Source: Bradyrhizobium sp. AZCC 1610
Lineage (GTDB): Bacteria > Pseudomonadota > Alphaproteobacteria > Rhizobiales > Xanthobacteraceae
Assembly (NCBI RefSeq): GCF_036924515.1
Contig: NZ_JAZHRR010000001.1
Coordinates: forward strand, 7,101,001 to 7,165,000
Reading direction: 5' to 3'
DNA: 64,000 bases
Both the position numbers and the translations under genes were made by a program. Below, in pieces: positions 1 through 8,809 of the stretch (positions are counted from its first letter, which is position 1; every line of letters begins with the position of its first letter). The notes under the pieces are model-generated. The model had not been told where the DNA came from. It searched no databases and was given only the letters and a program-made list of their open reading frames with translations.

Positions 1-191
1 CAGCTCACCCTTGTGCTCGCATAGTTCGGATGCTTCTGGCTCTAAGGTGACGATCGCCTGCGGCAGTTTGCGGCGTAAAGTGACGTTGCCTTGTGGTAAG
101 GTGTCTGCTCGGCACTGCCGCGTAAGCGGCACACCAAGCCAGGCAGCTGACATCCCGAAGCAATCGGCGACGCAAAAAGGGAGAAGCGACC

Positions 192-1862
192 ATGCAAACG
201 GGCATGACCTATTTTGATCTCGGGCCGTACAGCCGCAAAGTCACCACTTTGTCGCCTGACACCCAGCTTTGGTTCGACCGGGGCCTCAACTGGCTGTTTG
301 GGTTCAACCATAGCGAAGCGATCAAGTGCTTTCAGAAGGCGCTGAAGCACGACGGCGAATGCGCCATGGCCCACTGGGGCATAAGCTACGCCTCGGGGCC
401 CAACTATAATCTGCCCTGGGTTCGCTATGACCCGCTCGGCCGGCAGATGGCGCTGTCGGCATCCTACGATGCCATGCAGGGAGCGCTCGCGCACGCCGCG
501 AAGGCGAGTCCAGTCGAGCGGGCGATGATCCAGGCCCTTACCGCGCGCTATCCCCAGCGCGAGGCGATCGAGGATATGGCACCCTGGGACAAGGCCTACA
601 CCAGGGAAATGCGCAAGGTCTTCGATGCCTTTCCCGACGATCTCGAGGTCCGGGCGGTCTTTGCCGAGTCGCTCATGAACGAGACACCGTGGCAGATGTG
701 GGACCTGCCCTCCGGCAAACCTGCCGAGGGAGCGGGCACCGAGGAATGCAGGGCGCTGCTGGAATACGCTTTAGGCAGAATGCCCACTGCATGGGATCAC
801 CCGGGCCTGTTACATCTCTATGTCCACCTGATGGAGATGTCGCCTTTTCCGCAGCGGGCGCTGCGAGCCGGAGATCGGTTACGCGAGATCGTCCCGGACT
901 CCGGTCACCTCATCCACATGCCGACGCATCTCGATGTGCTGTGTGGGCACTACAACGACGTCCTTGTCCATAATCAGAAGGCGCTGGCGACCGACCGCAG
1001 GTTCCTCGCCTATTCGGACGATCCGGGTGTCTATCTGGTCTACGTCATCCACGACTTCCACTTCGCGATCTACGGCGCAATGTTCCTTGGCCAGTACACA
1101 CCCGCAATCGCGGCAGCCGAGGAATTGATCGCCACGATCCCCGAGGCGGTACTGCGTATTGAATCGCCACCGATGGCGGATTTCCTCGAAGGCTACCTGA
1201 CGATGAAGCAGCACGTCCTCGTGCGCTTCGGCAAATGGCGAGAAATCATCGAACAGGAGTTACCCAGGGATCGGGATCTCTACTGCTCCAATGTCGCCAT
1301 GATCCATTACGCCAAGGCGGTAGCGCATTCGGCGCTCGGCAATGTCGCCGAAGCTGAGAAGGAGAAGGCATTGTTCATGGCGGCGAAGACCCGGGTGCCC
1401 GAGAGCCGCCGCGTACACAACAATCATGTCGTTGGTCTGCTGAGCGTGGCCGAAGCGATGCTGAATGGCGAGTTGGAATATCGAAAGGGCAACCATGACA
1501 CAGCCTTCGCGCACCTGCGCCGGTCGGTCGAACTCAGCGACGGACTACCCTATGATGAGCCATGGGGATGGATGCAGCCGACCCGCCATGCGCTGGGGGC
1601 ACTTCTCCTCGAGCAGGGACGGATCGAGGAAGCCGAGGCGGTATACCGCTCTGATCTCGGTCTTGACGGCAAGTTGAGCCGCGCCTGCCAGCATCCCGAT
1701 AATCTGTGGTCGCTGCACGGTCTGCACGAATGCCTGGTTCGTCGCGGAGAAAAGGTCGAGACGGCCTTGATCAGGCAGCGGCTCGACCTGGCGCAGGCGC
1801 GGGCGGAGATTCCGATAAAGGCATCCTGCTTCTGCCGTCGGATGGACATGGCAGCCGCGTAG
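192..1862 (+). CDS. Tetratricopeptide-repeat protein
   Basis: The predicted product is 556 aa. Residues 24-65 form a TPR-like helical pair (WFDRGLNWLFGFNHSEAIKC followed by FQKALKHDGECAMAHWGIS), and further TPR-like helices lie around residues 355-530. No signal peptide or membrane segment is visible, so it is probably cytoplasmic. Proteins of this type are known in Bradyrhizobium and relatives only as TPR scaffold or interaction proteins without an assigned reaction. A purine-rich ribosome site (AGGGAGAAGCGACC) precedes the ATG. Another Met five codons in is a possible alternative start. The 191 bases upstream show no convincing gene, and any operon partner to the left is outside the window. 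Confidence 0.85.
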   Translation: MQTGMTYFDLGPYSRKVTTLSPDTQLWFDRGLNWLFGFNHSEAIKCFQKALKHDGECAMAHWGISYASGPNYNLPWVRYDPLGRQMALSASYDAMQGALAHAAKASPVERAMIQALTARYPQREAIEDMAPWDKAYTREMRKVFDAFPDDLEVRAVFAESLMNETPWQMWDLPSGKPAEGAGTEECRALLEYALGRMPTAWDHPGLLHLYVHLMEMSPFPQRALRAGDRLREIVPDSGHLIHMPTHLDVLCGHYNDVLVHNQKALATDRRFLAYSDDPGVYLVYVIHDFHFAIYGAMFLGQYTPAIAAAEELIATIPEAVLRIESPPMADFLEGYLTMKQHVLVRFGKWREIIEQELPRDRDLYCSNVAMIHYAKAVAHSALGNVAEAEKEKALFMAAKTRVPESRRVHNNHVVGLLSVAEAMLNGELEYRKGNHDTAFAHLRRSVELSDGLPYDEPWGWMQPTRHALGALLLEQGRIEEAEAVYRSDLGLDGKLSRACQHPDNLWSLHGLHECLVRRGEKVETALIRQRLDLAQARAEIPIKASCFCRRMDMAAA

Positions 1863-2035
1863 TCGTTTCGCGCGCCGGTTGGATTTGGCCTTAACCCGAA
1901 AATAGCCACCTCACAGCCGCCTTTGACCTCAACGGCCATGCCGGCGCTATCTTACTCGTTTCGCAGGAGCGTGCTAACGTCTAGAGATTGCAGCACTCGA
2001 CCAAACACTCTTCGTCTTCCCTTTGGGAAAGACCA

Positions 2036-2545
2036 ATGAATTTGCGAGTGATTTTTGTAGCATGCGCTGTCGCGGCTTTTGGATCGTCAACGATGACATT
2101 CGACGCGCTCGGGCAGAAACGACCGTTCAAAGAGCAACTGGTTGGCACTTGGACTCTGCTCTCATGGGAGCAGAAGAAGGCTGACGGCACCAAGGTCGAG
2201 CGTTACGGGACCAACCCGAAGGGCATCGCCTTCTTTGATGCAGATGGACGATACATTATCACGGTGATGAAGTCCGACCGCGCCAAATATGTGAGCAATA
2301 CCTTGTGGCAGGGGAGCCCTCAGGAAAATAAAGAGACGGCCGACGGCACGATAACCTATTTTGGAACATATTCGACAAACGAGGTAGATGACAGCATCAC
2401 AATTCACGTCGAAGGCAGCTCCTTTCCAAACTGGAATGGGTCGGATCAGAAACGCTTCGTCGCGATTGTGGGAGATCAATTGACGCTGACTGTTCGTCCT
2501 CCAGGTGGAGAGGTGGTCGACGTGATTTGGAAGCGAGCAAAGTGA
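2036..2545 (+). CDS. Secreted lipocalin-like domain protein
   Basis: The product is 169 aa from the ATG at 2036. A TTG start at 1988 would place 16 polar residues before the signal peptide, so the ATG is preferred. Residues 1-25 form a short signal peptide (MNLRVIFVACAVAAFGSSTM then a small-residue cleavage area). The mature part starts with L-V-G-T-W-T-L-L-S-W, the opening strand typical of lipocalin-like proteins (Pfam lipocalin_5), and continues as alternating beta strands (DADGRYIITVM, TYFGTYSTNE, DQLTLTVRPPGG). Likely periplasmic; the ligand is unknown. It stands alone and converges on the oxidoreductase gene to its right. Confidence 0.75.
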   Translation: MNLRVIFVACAVAAFGSSTMTFDALGQKRPFKEQLVGTWTLLSWEQKKADGTKVERYGTNPKGIAFFDADGRYIITVMKSDRAKYVSNTLWQGSPQENKETADGTITYFGTYSTNEVDDSITIHVEGSSFPNWNGSDQKRFVAIVGDQLTLTVRPPGGEVVDVIWKRAK

Positions 2546-2635
2546 TCGAGCCCGGCGAGTCCTCTTGCCCAAAGTCGACTCGCAGGTATGTTCGCTTTCG
2601 CGCCGGTTTTGGACAACACTCCACAAATGCGCGGG

Positions 2636-3421
2636 CTAACTCCCGCTAAACGAGTTATACCCCTGGTCTTCCCAGAAGCCGCCCTTGTAGTCGTTGGTGA
2701 CTTCCATCGACATCACGTATTTCGGATTCTTGAAGCCGAGTTTTGTCGGCACCCTGATCTTCATCGGAAAACCGTAGGCGCGGGGCAAGATCTCGTCGCC
2801 GAACTTGAACGTCATCTGGGTCTGCGCATGCAGCGCGCTTTGCATATCCAGCGGCGAATTGTAGCCGTCCTTGTCGGCGCACTGGAACCAGACATATTTC
2901 GCGCGCGTATCCGCGCCGACCAGTTTCAGGAAATCCCGCAGCGGCGTACCGGTCCAGCTTCCGATCGCGCTCCAGCCTTCGACGCAGATGTGGCGCGTCA
3001 CCTGCTTGACCTGCGGCAATTGATAGAGCTCTTCCAGAGTCCAGGACTTCTTGTTCTCGACGAGGCCACGCACCTCGAGTTTCCAGGTCCTGCCGTCGAC
3101 TTCGGGCGCCTCGTCGAGGTCGTAATAGGCGTTGAACGGGAACGGCTTTGTAATCGCACTTTCCGGGAAGGTCGGCGCCATTGCATTGGGATTGAACATC
3201 CACGACTGCACGCCGTCATTGAATTTCGAGACCTGCTTCAGCATCTCTTCGGCCGAAAAGCTGTCGGTCACGTCACATCCGGTCAAAAGTGTCAGCGCGC
3301 CGAGACTGGCGCCACCCGAGATGAAACGCCGGCGCGTCAGATCCGGCATGGTCTTGATGACATCCCTGACCAGAAGCGTCTTGTCGACGCCCGGGATCAG
3401 AAGCTTGCGCATACGGCCCAT
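2636..3421 (-). CDS. Tat-exported molybdopterin oxidoreductase (MsrP/YedY, sulfite oxidase fold)
   Basis: The product is 261 aa. A twin-arginine signal (T-R-R-R-F-I-S-G-G, residues 29-37) is followed by a hydrophobic run ending in L-T-G-C (Cys49), which also fits a lipobox. The body has the sulfite-oxidase fold, with the molybdenum-binding Cys at about residue 146 in RHICVEGWSAIGSWTG and downstream blocks such as PRAYGFPMKIRVP. The gene lies 18 nt downstream of a b561-type cytochrome gene on the same strand, so the pair probably forms a periplasmic molybdoenzyme with a membrane electron donor, analogous to MsrPQ. The partner is not MsrQ-like, so methionine-sulfoxide reductase activity is only an inference. 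A later start at Met25 would give a more standard Tat signal. Confidence 0.85.
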   Translation of the reverse strand: MGRMRKLLIPGVDKTLLVRDVIKTMPDLTRRRFISGGASLGALTLLTGCDVTDSFSAEEMLKQVSKFNDGVQSWMFNPNAMAPTFPESAITKPFPFNAYYDLDEAPEVDGRTWKLEVRGLVENKKSWTLEELYQLPQVKQVTRHICVEGWSAIGSWTGTPLRDFLKLVGADTRAKYVWFQCADKDGYNSPLDMQSALHAQTQMTFKFGDEILPRAYGFPMKIRVPTKLGFKNPKYVMSMEVTNDYKGGFWEDQGYNSFSGS

Positions 3422-3439
3422 GGTTGTTGCTCCCTTGAA

Positions 3440-4069
3440 CTAGCGGCCGATGATCATGGCGCGCAGGCTCTTCGGCACCAGAAGCGCAAGCACAACATGA
3501 ACCACCATGAAGGCGACAATCGCCGCCATGCAGAAGAAGTGGACGTAACGGGCGCCCTCGTAGCCGCCGAACAACGCCGCGAGGTATTGCAGTTGCACCG
3601 GTTTCCAGAGCGCCAGACCTGACAGCACGATGAGGATGCCGACGACAATGATGCCGGCGTAGAGCAGCTTCTGCACGTAGTTGTATCTGGTGAGGTCGCC
3701 GTGCGACAGCTTGCCGGTCAGCGCAGCTTTCGTGTCTGAAATCACGCCCTCCGGCGTGATCGGCAGCAGCTTCTTGCGGAAGCGGCCGGTAACAAAGCCC
3801 ATCACCAGGTAGATCAGGCCGTTGACCATCAACAGCCACATCGCGGCGAAATGCCAGAGCAGCGCCCCGGCGAGCCAACCGCCCAGCGTGATCGAACGGG
3901 GGAACGTAAAGCCGAATAGCGGCGAGGCGTTATAGATCTGCCATCCCGACATGATCATCAGGACCATCGCAAAGGCGTTGGTCCAATGCAGCACCCGCAC
4001 CCAGGCCGGCTGAATGACCTTGGCCTTGGTTGACGCGGCGTGTTCATCGCTGACTGTGAGGGCCGACAT
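3440..4069 (-). CDS. Cytochrome b561-type membrane subunit
   Basis: The product is 209 aa from the ATG at 4069, which has GGGGAAGAG just upstream. A longer TTG-initiated frame to 4099 has no such site. About four to five hydrophobic helices are visible, with candidate heme-ligand His residues in RVLHWTNA, LLWHFAAMW, YVHFFCM and VVHVVLAL. This matches the cytochrome b561 / formate dehydrogenase gamma-like family that passes quinol electrons to periplasmic molybdoenzymes. It is the first gene of a two-gene operon with the downstream molybdopterin oxidoreductase, and a role as its quinol-oxidising anchor is the natural inference. Confidence 0.85.
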   Translation of the reverse strand: MSALTVSDEHAASTKAKVIQPAWVRVLHWTNAFAMVLMIMSGWQIYNASPLFGFTFPRSITLGGWLAGALLWHFAAMWLLMVNGLIYLVMGFVTGRFRKKLLPITPEGVISDTKAALTGKLSHGDLTRYNYVQKLLYAGIIVVGILIVLSGLALWKPVQLQYLAALFGGYEGARYVHFFCMAAIVAFMVVHVVLALLVPKSLRAMIIGR

Positions 4070-4171
4070 AGCTCTTCCCCGCTTGCAATTCGCTATCAAT
4101 TATACGCCCGGGACCGGGTTTTCGTTACTGCCGTGACGCTATCAGATCGATGCCTGGCGCGTATCGAATTC

Positions 4172-4201
4172 ACAAAAAAGCGAGCCGGGTTGCCCCGGCC
4201 C
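4172..4201 (-). terminator. Rho-independent terminator of the fasciclin gene
   Basis: Read on the minus strand, a GC-rich stem (GCCGGG 4194-4199 paired with CCCGGC 4184-4189, four-base loop) is followed by a run of six T (the A-run at 4174-4179). It lies about 45 nt after the fasciclin stop codon, in the correct orientation. Confidence 0.75.
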
Positions 4202-4247
4202 GCCAATCCACACGCCCTGTTGGGACCAGTCAGGGGCGCGCGGGAGC

Positions 4248-4802
4248 TCAGGACGCCGGCATCAGCACGGTGTCGACCACATGGATCACGCCGTTGGACT
4301 GATTGACGTTCGAGATCGTGACCATCGAGGTTCCGCCCTTGGCGTCGACGATCCAGGTCTTGCCGTCCTGGAGCTTGACCGACAGTTGCTCGCCTTCGGC
4401 GGTCTTGAGCTTCATGCCGTCCTTCAGGTCGGACGCGGCGAGCTTGCCGGGCACGACATGGTAGGTGAGGATCTTGGTCAGCGTCGCCTTGTTCTCAGGC
4501 TTCACCAGCGTCTCGACCGTGCCGGCCGGCAGCTTGCCGAAGGCGGTGTTGGTCGGCGCGAACACCGTGAACGGGCCCTTGCTTTCGAGGGTTGCGACCA
4601 GGCCGGCAGCCTTCACCGCGGCAACCAGCGTGGTGTGGTCCTTCGAGTTGACGGCGTTCTGGACGATGTTCTTGGAGGGGAACATCGCCGCGCCCCCGAC
4701 CATCACGGTCTTTTCCTCCGCGCTGGCGGGCGCGGTGATGGTGGCGGTGAAAGCCAGAGCGCTGAACACGGCGGCGGACAGAAGTGCAATACGTTTGGAC
4801 AT
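4248..4802 (-). CDS. Secreted fasciclin (FAS1) domain protein
   Basis: The product is 184 aa, starting MSKRIALLSAAVFSALAFTA with a clear signal peptide cleaved near A-S-A-E. One FAS1 domain fills the rest: KDHTTLVAAVKAAGLVATLE, then GPFTVFAPTNTAFGKLP (the H1 motif) and later LTYHVVPGKL and NGVIHVVDTVLMP (the H2 area). FAS1 proteins mediate adhesion or matrix interactions, and in bacteria are often small secreted proteins. A longer frame to 5075 is possible but would bury the signal peptide, so the start at 4802 is chosen. It may share regulation with the oxidoreductase pair downstream, but its own terminator at 4172-4201 argues for a separate transcript. Confidence 0.9.
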   Translation of the reverse strand: MSKRIALLSAAVFSALAFTATITAPASAEEKTVMVGGAAMFPSKNIVQNAVNSKDHTTLVAAVKAAGLVATLESKGPFTVFAPTNTAFGKLPAGTVETLVKPENKATLTKILTYHVVPGKLAASDLKDGMKLKTAEGEQLSVKLQDGKTWIVDAKGGTSMVTISNVNQSNGVIHVVDTVLMPAS

Positions 4803-5000
4803 GGAATCTTCTCCCGAGGATTGCGATGGCCGGCGGGGCATCCGCCGGTGGTGGAAACAACGACGCTGGTCATTGACCGGTTGATTTCGTCGTCGTTGGG
4901 CCGAGCTACGGGAGGTTTTAGGTGCGGTTTCGGCGAATAAATTATCGTGATGGCTGAAACTTTTGCGGACGCGGATCGTGCGGTGGCGGCGCGCAGAGCC

Positions 5001-5084
5001 GTAGCCCGGATGGAGCGCAGCGCAATCCGGGATTCTTCTGAGCCGAGAGATATCCCGGGTTACGCTGCGCTCCACCCGAGCTAC
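5001..5084. repeat. Palindromic intergenic repeat, family D copy 1
   Basis: The element begins GTAGCCCGGATGGAGCG and ends with the inverted equivalent (CGCTCCACCCGAGCTAC), forming a long imperfect hairpin. Clear copies occur at 7479-7564 and 11968-12052, and a degenerate copy at 57565-57632. It sits between two minus-strand genes. Confidence 0.85.
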
Positions 5085-5091
5085 GGGGAGT

Positions 5092-5853
5092 TCAATCCCG
5101 GCTGTGCGGCGTCTGGATGAATCCGCGATTATGCGTCGGGCTGATCAGGATCTCGTTCATGCACACGCGAGGCGGCATGCTGGCGACGAAGGCGATGGTG
5201 CGGCCGCAATCTTCCGGCTGCAGCATTTTCGCCTGCTCCTCCTCCGACGGCACCACGGGGCGCGATTTGAGGATCGGGGTCGCGACCTCGCCGGGCGACA
5301 GGCAGCAGGCGCGCAGGCCGTTGACGCATTCGTCCATGTTGAAGGAATGGGTCAGCGCCAGCACGGCGTGTTTTGTGGTGGTGTAGGCCGGGCCCGGCAT
5401 TTTCGAGACGTGACGGCCGGCCCAGGACGCGACGTTGATAATGCAGCCGTCCTGCTGCTTTCGCATCGCCGGCAGCACCGCGCGCATGCAGTAGAGCACG
5501 CCGTTCAGGTTAATCTCGACGACCTTGTCCCAACCCTCCAGTTCCATGTCGGCCCAGCTTCGCTTCGGGACGTTGATGCCGGCGCTGTTGACGAGAAGAT
5601 CAATCCGGCCGTGTTTGGCGAGAATCTGGTCGGCCGCCTTGTCCACGTCGGCCTTGTTGCTGACATCGAGCGCGATCGCCTCGGCCTTGCCGCCCTTTTT
5701 GGCGATATCCGCCACGACCTTGTCGAGGGCGTCTTTCCGCCGTCCCGAAACCACCACGGTCCAGCCATCCGCCGCCAGGAATTCCGCTCCTGACGCGCCG
5801 ATTCCGCTGCCACCGCCCGTCACCCAGGCCACGCGTTTCCCGCTATTTGTCAT
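5092..5853 (-). CDS. Short-chain dehydrogenase/reductase (SDR)
   Basis: The product is 253 aa with a classical SDR layout: NAD(P)-binding TGGGSGIGASG near residues 12-22, NSAG at about residue 88, a catalytic Ser region (INVASWAG) and Y-T-T-T-K as the YxxxK active site. The substrate is not evident. It is transcribed divergently from malonyl-CoA synthetase across an 89-bp gap, so the two may share control. A link to acyl or malonyl metabolism is only suggested by position. Confidence 0.85.
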   Translation of the reverse strand: MTNSGKRVAWVTGGGSGIGASGAEFLAADGWTVVVSGRRKDALDKVVADIAKKGGKAEAIALDVSNKADVDKAADQILAKHGRIDLLVNSAGINVPKRSWADMELEGWDKVVEINLNGVLYCMRAVLPAMRKQQDGCIINVASWAGRHVSKMPGPAYTTTKHAVLALTHSFNMDECVNGLRACCLSPGEVATPILKSRPVVPSEEEQAKMLQPEDCGRTIAFVASMPPRVCMNEILISPTHNRGFIQTPHSRD

Positions 5854-5942
5854 GCAAACTGTCTCCGTTGCTTTATGAAGGGCGTTCTTGCTATTCCAGC
5901 CCGCGAAATTCCGCTGGCTTTCCGCCCCTCAGGGAATGTTGC

Positions 5943-7469
5943 ATGAACACCGCCGCCAACGCCAACCTGTTTTCCCGCCTGTTCGATACGCTCGACGATC
6001 CGAACCGGCTCGCGATCGAAATGCTTGACGGCACGCGCATCAGCTATGGCGATCTGATCGCCCGTGCCGGCCAGATGGCGAATGTGCTGGTTGCGCGCGG
6101 CGTCAAGCCCGGTGACCGCGTGGCAGCCCAGACCGAGAAATCGGTGCCGGCGCTGGTGCTCTATCTCGCGACCGTGCGCGCGGGCGGCGTCTATCTGCCG
6201 CTCAACACCGCTTACACGCTCAACGAACTCGACTACTTCATCTCCGACGCCGAGCCGTCGCTGGTCGTGTGCGACCCCTCGAAAGCGGAAGGCATCGGCG
6301 CGATCGCCGCGAAAGTAAGGGCAAAAGTCGAAACGCTTGGGCCCGACGGCAAGGGATCGCTGACGGAGGCCGCCGCCAAGGCCGAAGCGGCGTTTGCGAC
6401 CGTCGCGCGCGCCAATGACGACCTCGCTGCCATCCTCTACACCTCCGGCACGACAGGCCGTTCCAAGGGCGCGATGCTGACGCACGACAATCTGGCGTCG
6501 AACTCCTACAGCCTGGTCGACTACTGGCGCTTCACGGACAAGGACGTGCTGATCCACGCGCTGCCGATCTATCACACCCACGGCCTGTTCGTGGCGAGCA
6601 ACGTCACGCTGTTCGCCCGCGCCTCGATGATCTTCCTGCCGAAATTCGACCCCGAAATGATCATCAAGCTGATGGCGCGCGCAACCGTCCTGATGGGCGT
6701 GCCGACCTTCTACACGCGGCTGTTGCAGAGCCCGGCGCTTTCGAAGGAATCGACCAAACATATGCGGCTGTTCATTTCTGGCTCGGCGCCGCTGCTCGCC
6801 GATACCCATCGCGAATGGGCCGCGCGCACCGGCCACGCCGTGCTGGAGCGCTACGGCATGACCGAAACCAACATGAACACCTCCAACCCCTATGACGGCG
6901 AGCGCGTGCCCGGCGCGGTCGGCCATCCCCTGCCCGGCGTCTCTGTGCGCGTCACCGACCCTGAAACGGCGAAGGAACTCGCGCGCAACGAGATCGGCAT
7001 GATCGAGGTGAAGGGCCCGAACGTATTCAAGGGCTACTGGCGGATGCCGGAGAAAACAAAAGCCGAATTCCGCGACGACGGCTTCTTCATCACCGGCGAT
7101 CTCGGCAAGATCGATCCCAAGGGCTATGTGCACATCCTCGGCCGCGGCAAGGACCTCGTGATCTCGGGCGGTTTCAACGTCTACCCGAAGGAAATCGAGA
7201 GCGAGATCGACGCCATGCCGGGCGTGATCGAATCCGCCGTGATCGGCGTGCCGCATGCCGACTTCGGCGAAGGCGTTACCGCCGTGGTGGTCTGCAACAA
7301 GGGCGCCGACGTCACCGAAGCGGGCGTGCTGAACGCGCTCGACGGACGACTTGCCAAATTCAAGATGCCCAAGCGCGTGTTCGTCGTCGATGAACTGCCG
7401 CGCAATGCCATGGGCAAGGTGCAGAAGAATATTTTGCGGGATACGTACGCGAAAATTTACGCGAAGTAA
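5943..7469 (+). CDS. matB: Malonyl-CoA synthetase (MatB)
   Basis: The product is 508 aa from the ATG at 5943. It is an ANL-superfamily adenylate-forming enzyme: P-loop YTSGTTGRSKGAMLTH near residue 160, the A5 motif YGMTETNMN near residue 305, the A7/A8 region TGDLGKID and GRGKDLVISGGFNVYPKEIE, and the A10 lysine in NAMGKVQKN. The overall sequence resembles MatB, which joins malonate, ATP and CoA to malonyl-CoA in the cytoplasm. The usual partner genes matA (decarboxylase) and matC (transporter) are not next to it. The frame extends upstream to 5847, but the ATG at 5943 follows CAGGGAATG and gives the family-typical N-terminus. Confidence 0.88.
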   Translation: MNTAANANLFSRLFDTLDDPNRLAIEMLDGTRISYGDLIARAGQMANVLVARGVKPGDRVAAQTEKSVPALVLYLATVRAGGVYLPLNTAYTLNELDYFISDAEPSLVVCDPSKAEGIGAIAAKVRAKVETLGPDGKGSLTEAAAKAEAAFATVARANDDLAAILYTSGTTGRSKGAMLTHDNLASNSYSLVDYWRFTDKDVLIHALPIYHTHGLFVASNVTLFARASMIFLPKFDPEMIIKLMARATVLMGVPTFYTRLLQSPALSKESTKHMRLFISGSAPLLADTHREWAARTGHAVLERYGMTETNMNTSNPYDGERVPGAVGHPLPGVSVRVTDPETAKELARNEIGMIEVKGPNVFKGYWRMPEKTKAEFRDDGFFITGDLGKIDPKGYVHILGRGKDLVISGGFNVYPKEIESEIDAMPGVIESAVIGVPHADFGEGVTAVVVCNKGADVTEAGVLNALDGRLAKFKMPKRVFVVDELPRNAMGKVQKNILRDTYAKIYAK

Positions 7470-7478
7470 CTCGATGTC

Positions 7479-7564
7479 GTAGCCCGGATGGAGCGAAGCG
7501 CAATCCGGGGTTCTCGCAAATGGACAGATCGTTCCCGGATTTCGCTTCGCTCCATCCGGGCTAC
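7479..7564. repeat. Palindromic intergenic repeat, family D copy 2
   Basis: It has the same GTAGCCCGGATGGAGCGAAG start and inverted end (CTCCATCCGGGCTAC) as the copies at 5001-5084 and 11968-12052. Its right end abuts the first readable codons of the broken LysR gene, so it marks the truncation point. Confidence 0.9.
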
Positions 7565-8198
7565 GCGCTTACGAGCGCGCGAAGGCGATCCTCGGCGAGG
7601 TGAAGGAGATAGAGGCGGCGTTGTCGCGCGACCGTCACCAGCCGTCGGGGCGGATCCGGGTCAGTTCGTCAAGTTTGATAGGCCGGCTTGTGATCGCGCC
7701 CCTGCTCGCGGAATTCTTGCGCCGCTATCCGGCGCTGTCGGTCGATCTTCTGCTGGTCGACCGCGCCGTCGACATGGTCGAGGAAGACATCCATCTCGTC
7801 ATTCGCGGCGGCCGCCTGCACGATTCGCAACTGGTCGTGCGCAAGCTTGCGGATTTGCGGATGATTGTCTGCGCGTCGCCCGCCTATCTCGCGGCGCGCG
7901 GCGTGCCGCAGACGCCGAGCGATCGCGCGCATCATGACTGCCTGTGTTCTCGGACGCGCCCGGCAGCGCCGAATGGCGCTTCGCCGACGGCAGCAAAGCG
8001 GGCCGCAAAATCCGCATATCCGGTCGGCTCTGGATGAATAGCCTCGACGGGCTCGCCGCCGCCGCGAAGGAAGGCGCCGGCATCGTGCGCGTGCCGTCGC
8101 GGCTGGCTTCGCCGAAGATCACGGCCTTCGTGGACTATCTCGTCGAGCGCTGGCGCGGCATCGTTCCGTTTGGCGCACAGCCCTGCGCTGGCAGATAA
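7565..8198 (+). pseudogene. LysR-family regulator relic (5' truncated, frameshifted, internally deleted)
   Basis: The remaining reading starts A-Y-E-R-A-K-A-I-L-G-E-V-K, the linker helix of a LysR regulator, directly after the palindromic repeat. The DNA-binding helix-turn-helix (about 60-90 residues) is missing. The substrate-binding domain follows (GRIRVSSSSLIGRLVIAPLL, RYPALSVDLLLVDR, RLHDSQLVVRKL). At about 7944 the frame changes by one base: HDCL continues as VFSDAPGSAEWRFADGSKA in the next frame, consistent with loss of one G. Further on, RVPSRLA jumps directly to SPKITAFVDYLVERW, where intact homologues have roughly 40 more residues. With three lesions it is not functional. Confidence 0.85.
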
Positions 8199-8410
8199 AC
8201 AGAATCAATATTCAATTCTTAAACCGTGCCAAATGGCCGTGGTATACCAAGCCGCTGATGAACCGCGTTTCATAGCCTCCTAGCAATGAACGATGGTTCG
8301 ATTTCGAGCGATTTGATCGTTGCGCGGACTGGTGCGACTACGTAAATAGAATTTATCTACCGCGCTCCCCGATGGGCCGGCTGCGGTTCCACACAACATA
8401 AAGCCGCCGA

Positions 8411-8809
8411 ATGACCGCCAGGATCGAACGACCGCTATCGCCACATTTGCAGACCTATCGCGTCACCCTGACGATGGCGCTCTCCATCATCCACCGCATC
8501 ACGGGAATGGCGCTCTATTTCGGCACGTTGCTGCTCGCCTGGTGGCTGATTGCCGCGGCGTCCGGCCCCGGGGCCTACGCCAATGTCCAGGCCTTCACCG
8601 GCAGCATCATCGGCAAGCTGATCGTGTTCGGCTACACGTGGGCGCTGCTGCATCATCTGTGCAGCGGTATCCGCTACTTCTTCTGGGACCTCGGCTACGG
8701 CTTCAAGGCCAATGAGCGCGAGGCGCTGACCTGGGGGGCGCTGATCGCGGGCATTTCGCTGACCGTCCTGGTCTGGATCATCGCCTACACGGTCGGAGGC
8801 GGACGATGA
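8411..8809 (+). CDS. sdhC: Succinate dehydrogenase cytochrome b556 subunit (SdhC)
   Basis: The product is 132 aa and begins with the conserved SdhC N-terminus (RPLSPHLQTYRVTLTMALSI followed by IHRITGMAL). Three membrane helices are visible, and a His in WALLHHLCSGIRY is the expected heme ligand region. It anchors complex II in the inner membrane and contributes to the quinone and heme sites. First gene of sdhCDAB; it overlaps sdhD by 4 nt (ATGA). The 212 bp upstream contain no gene and presumably hold the operon promoter. Confidence 0.96.
   Translation: MTARIERPLSPHLQTYRVTLTMALSIIHRITGMALYFGTLLLAWWLIAAASGPGAYANVQAFTGSIIGKLIVFGYTWALLHHLCSGIRYFFWDLGYGFKANEREALTWGALIAGISLTVLVWIIAYTVGGGR

Noticed and set aside
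5001..7564. The region between two family D copies considered as a mobile composite element
   Set aside because: It contains an ordinary SDR/matB pair, has no transposase, and the repeats occur widely as intergenic elements.
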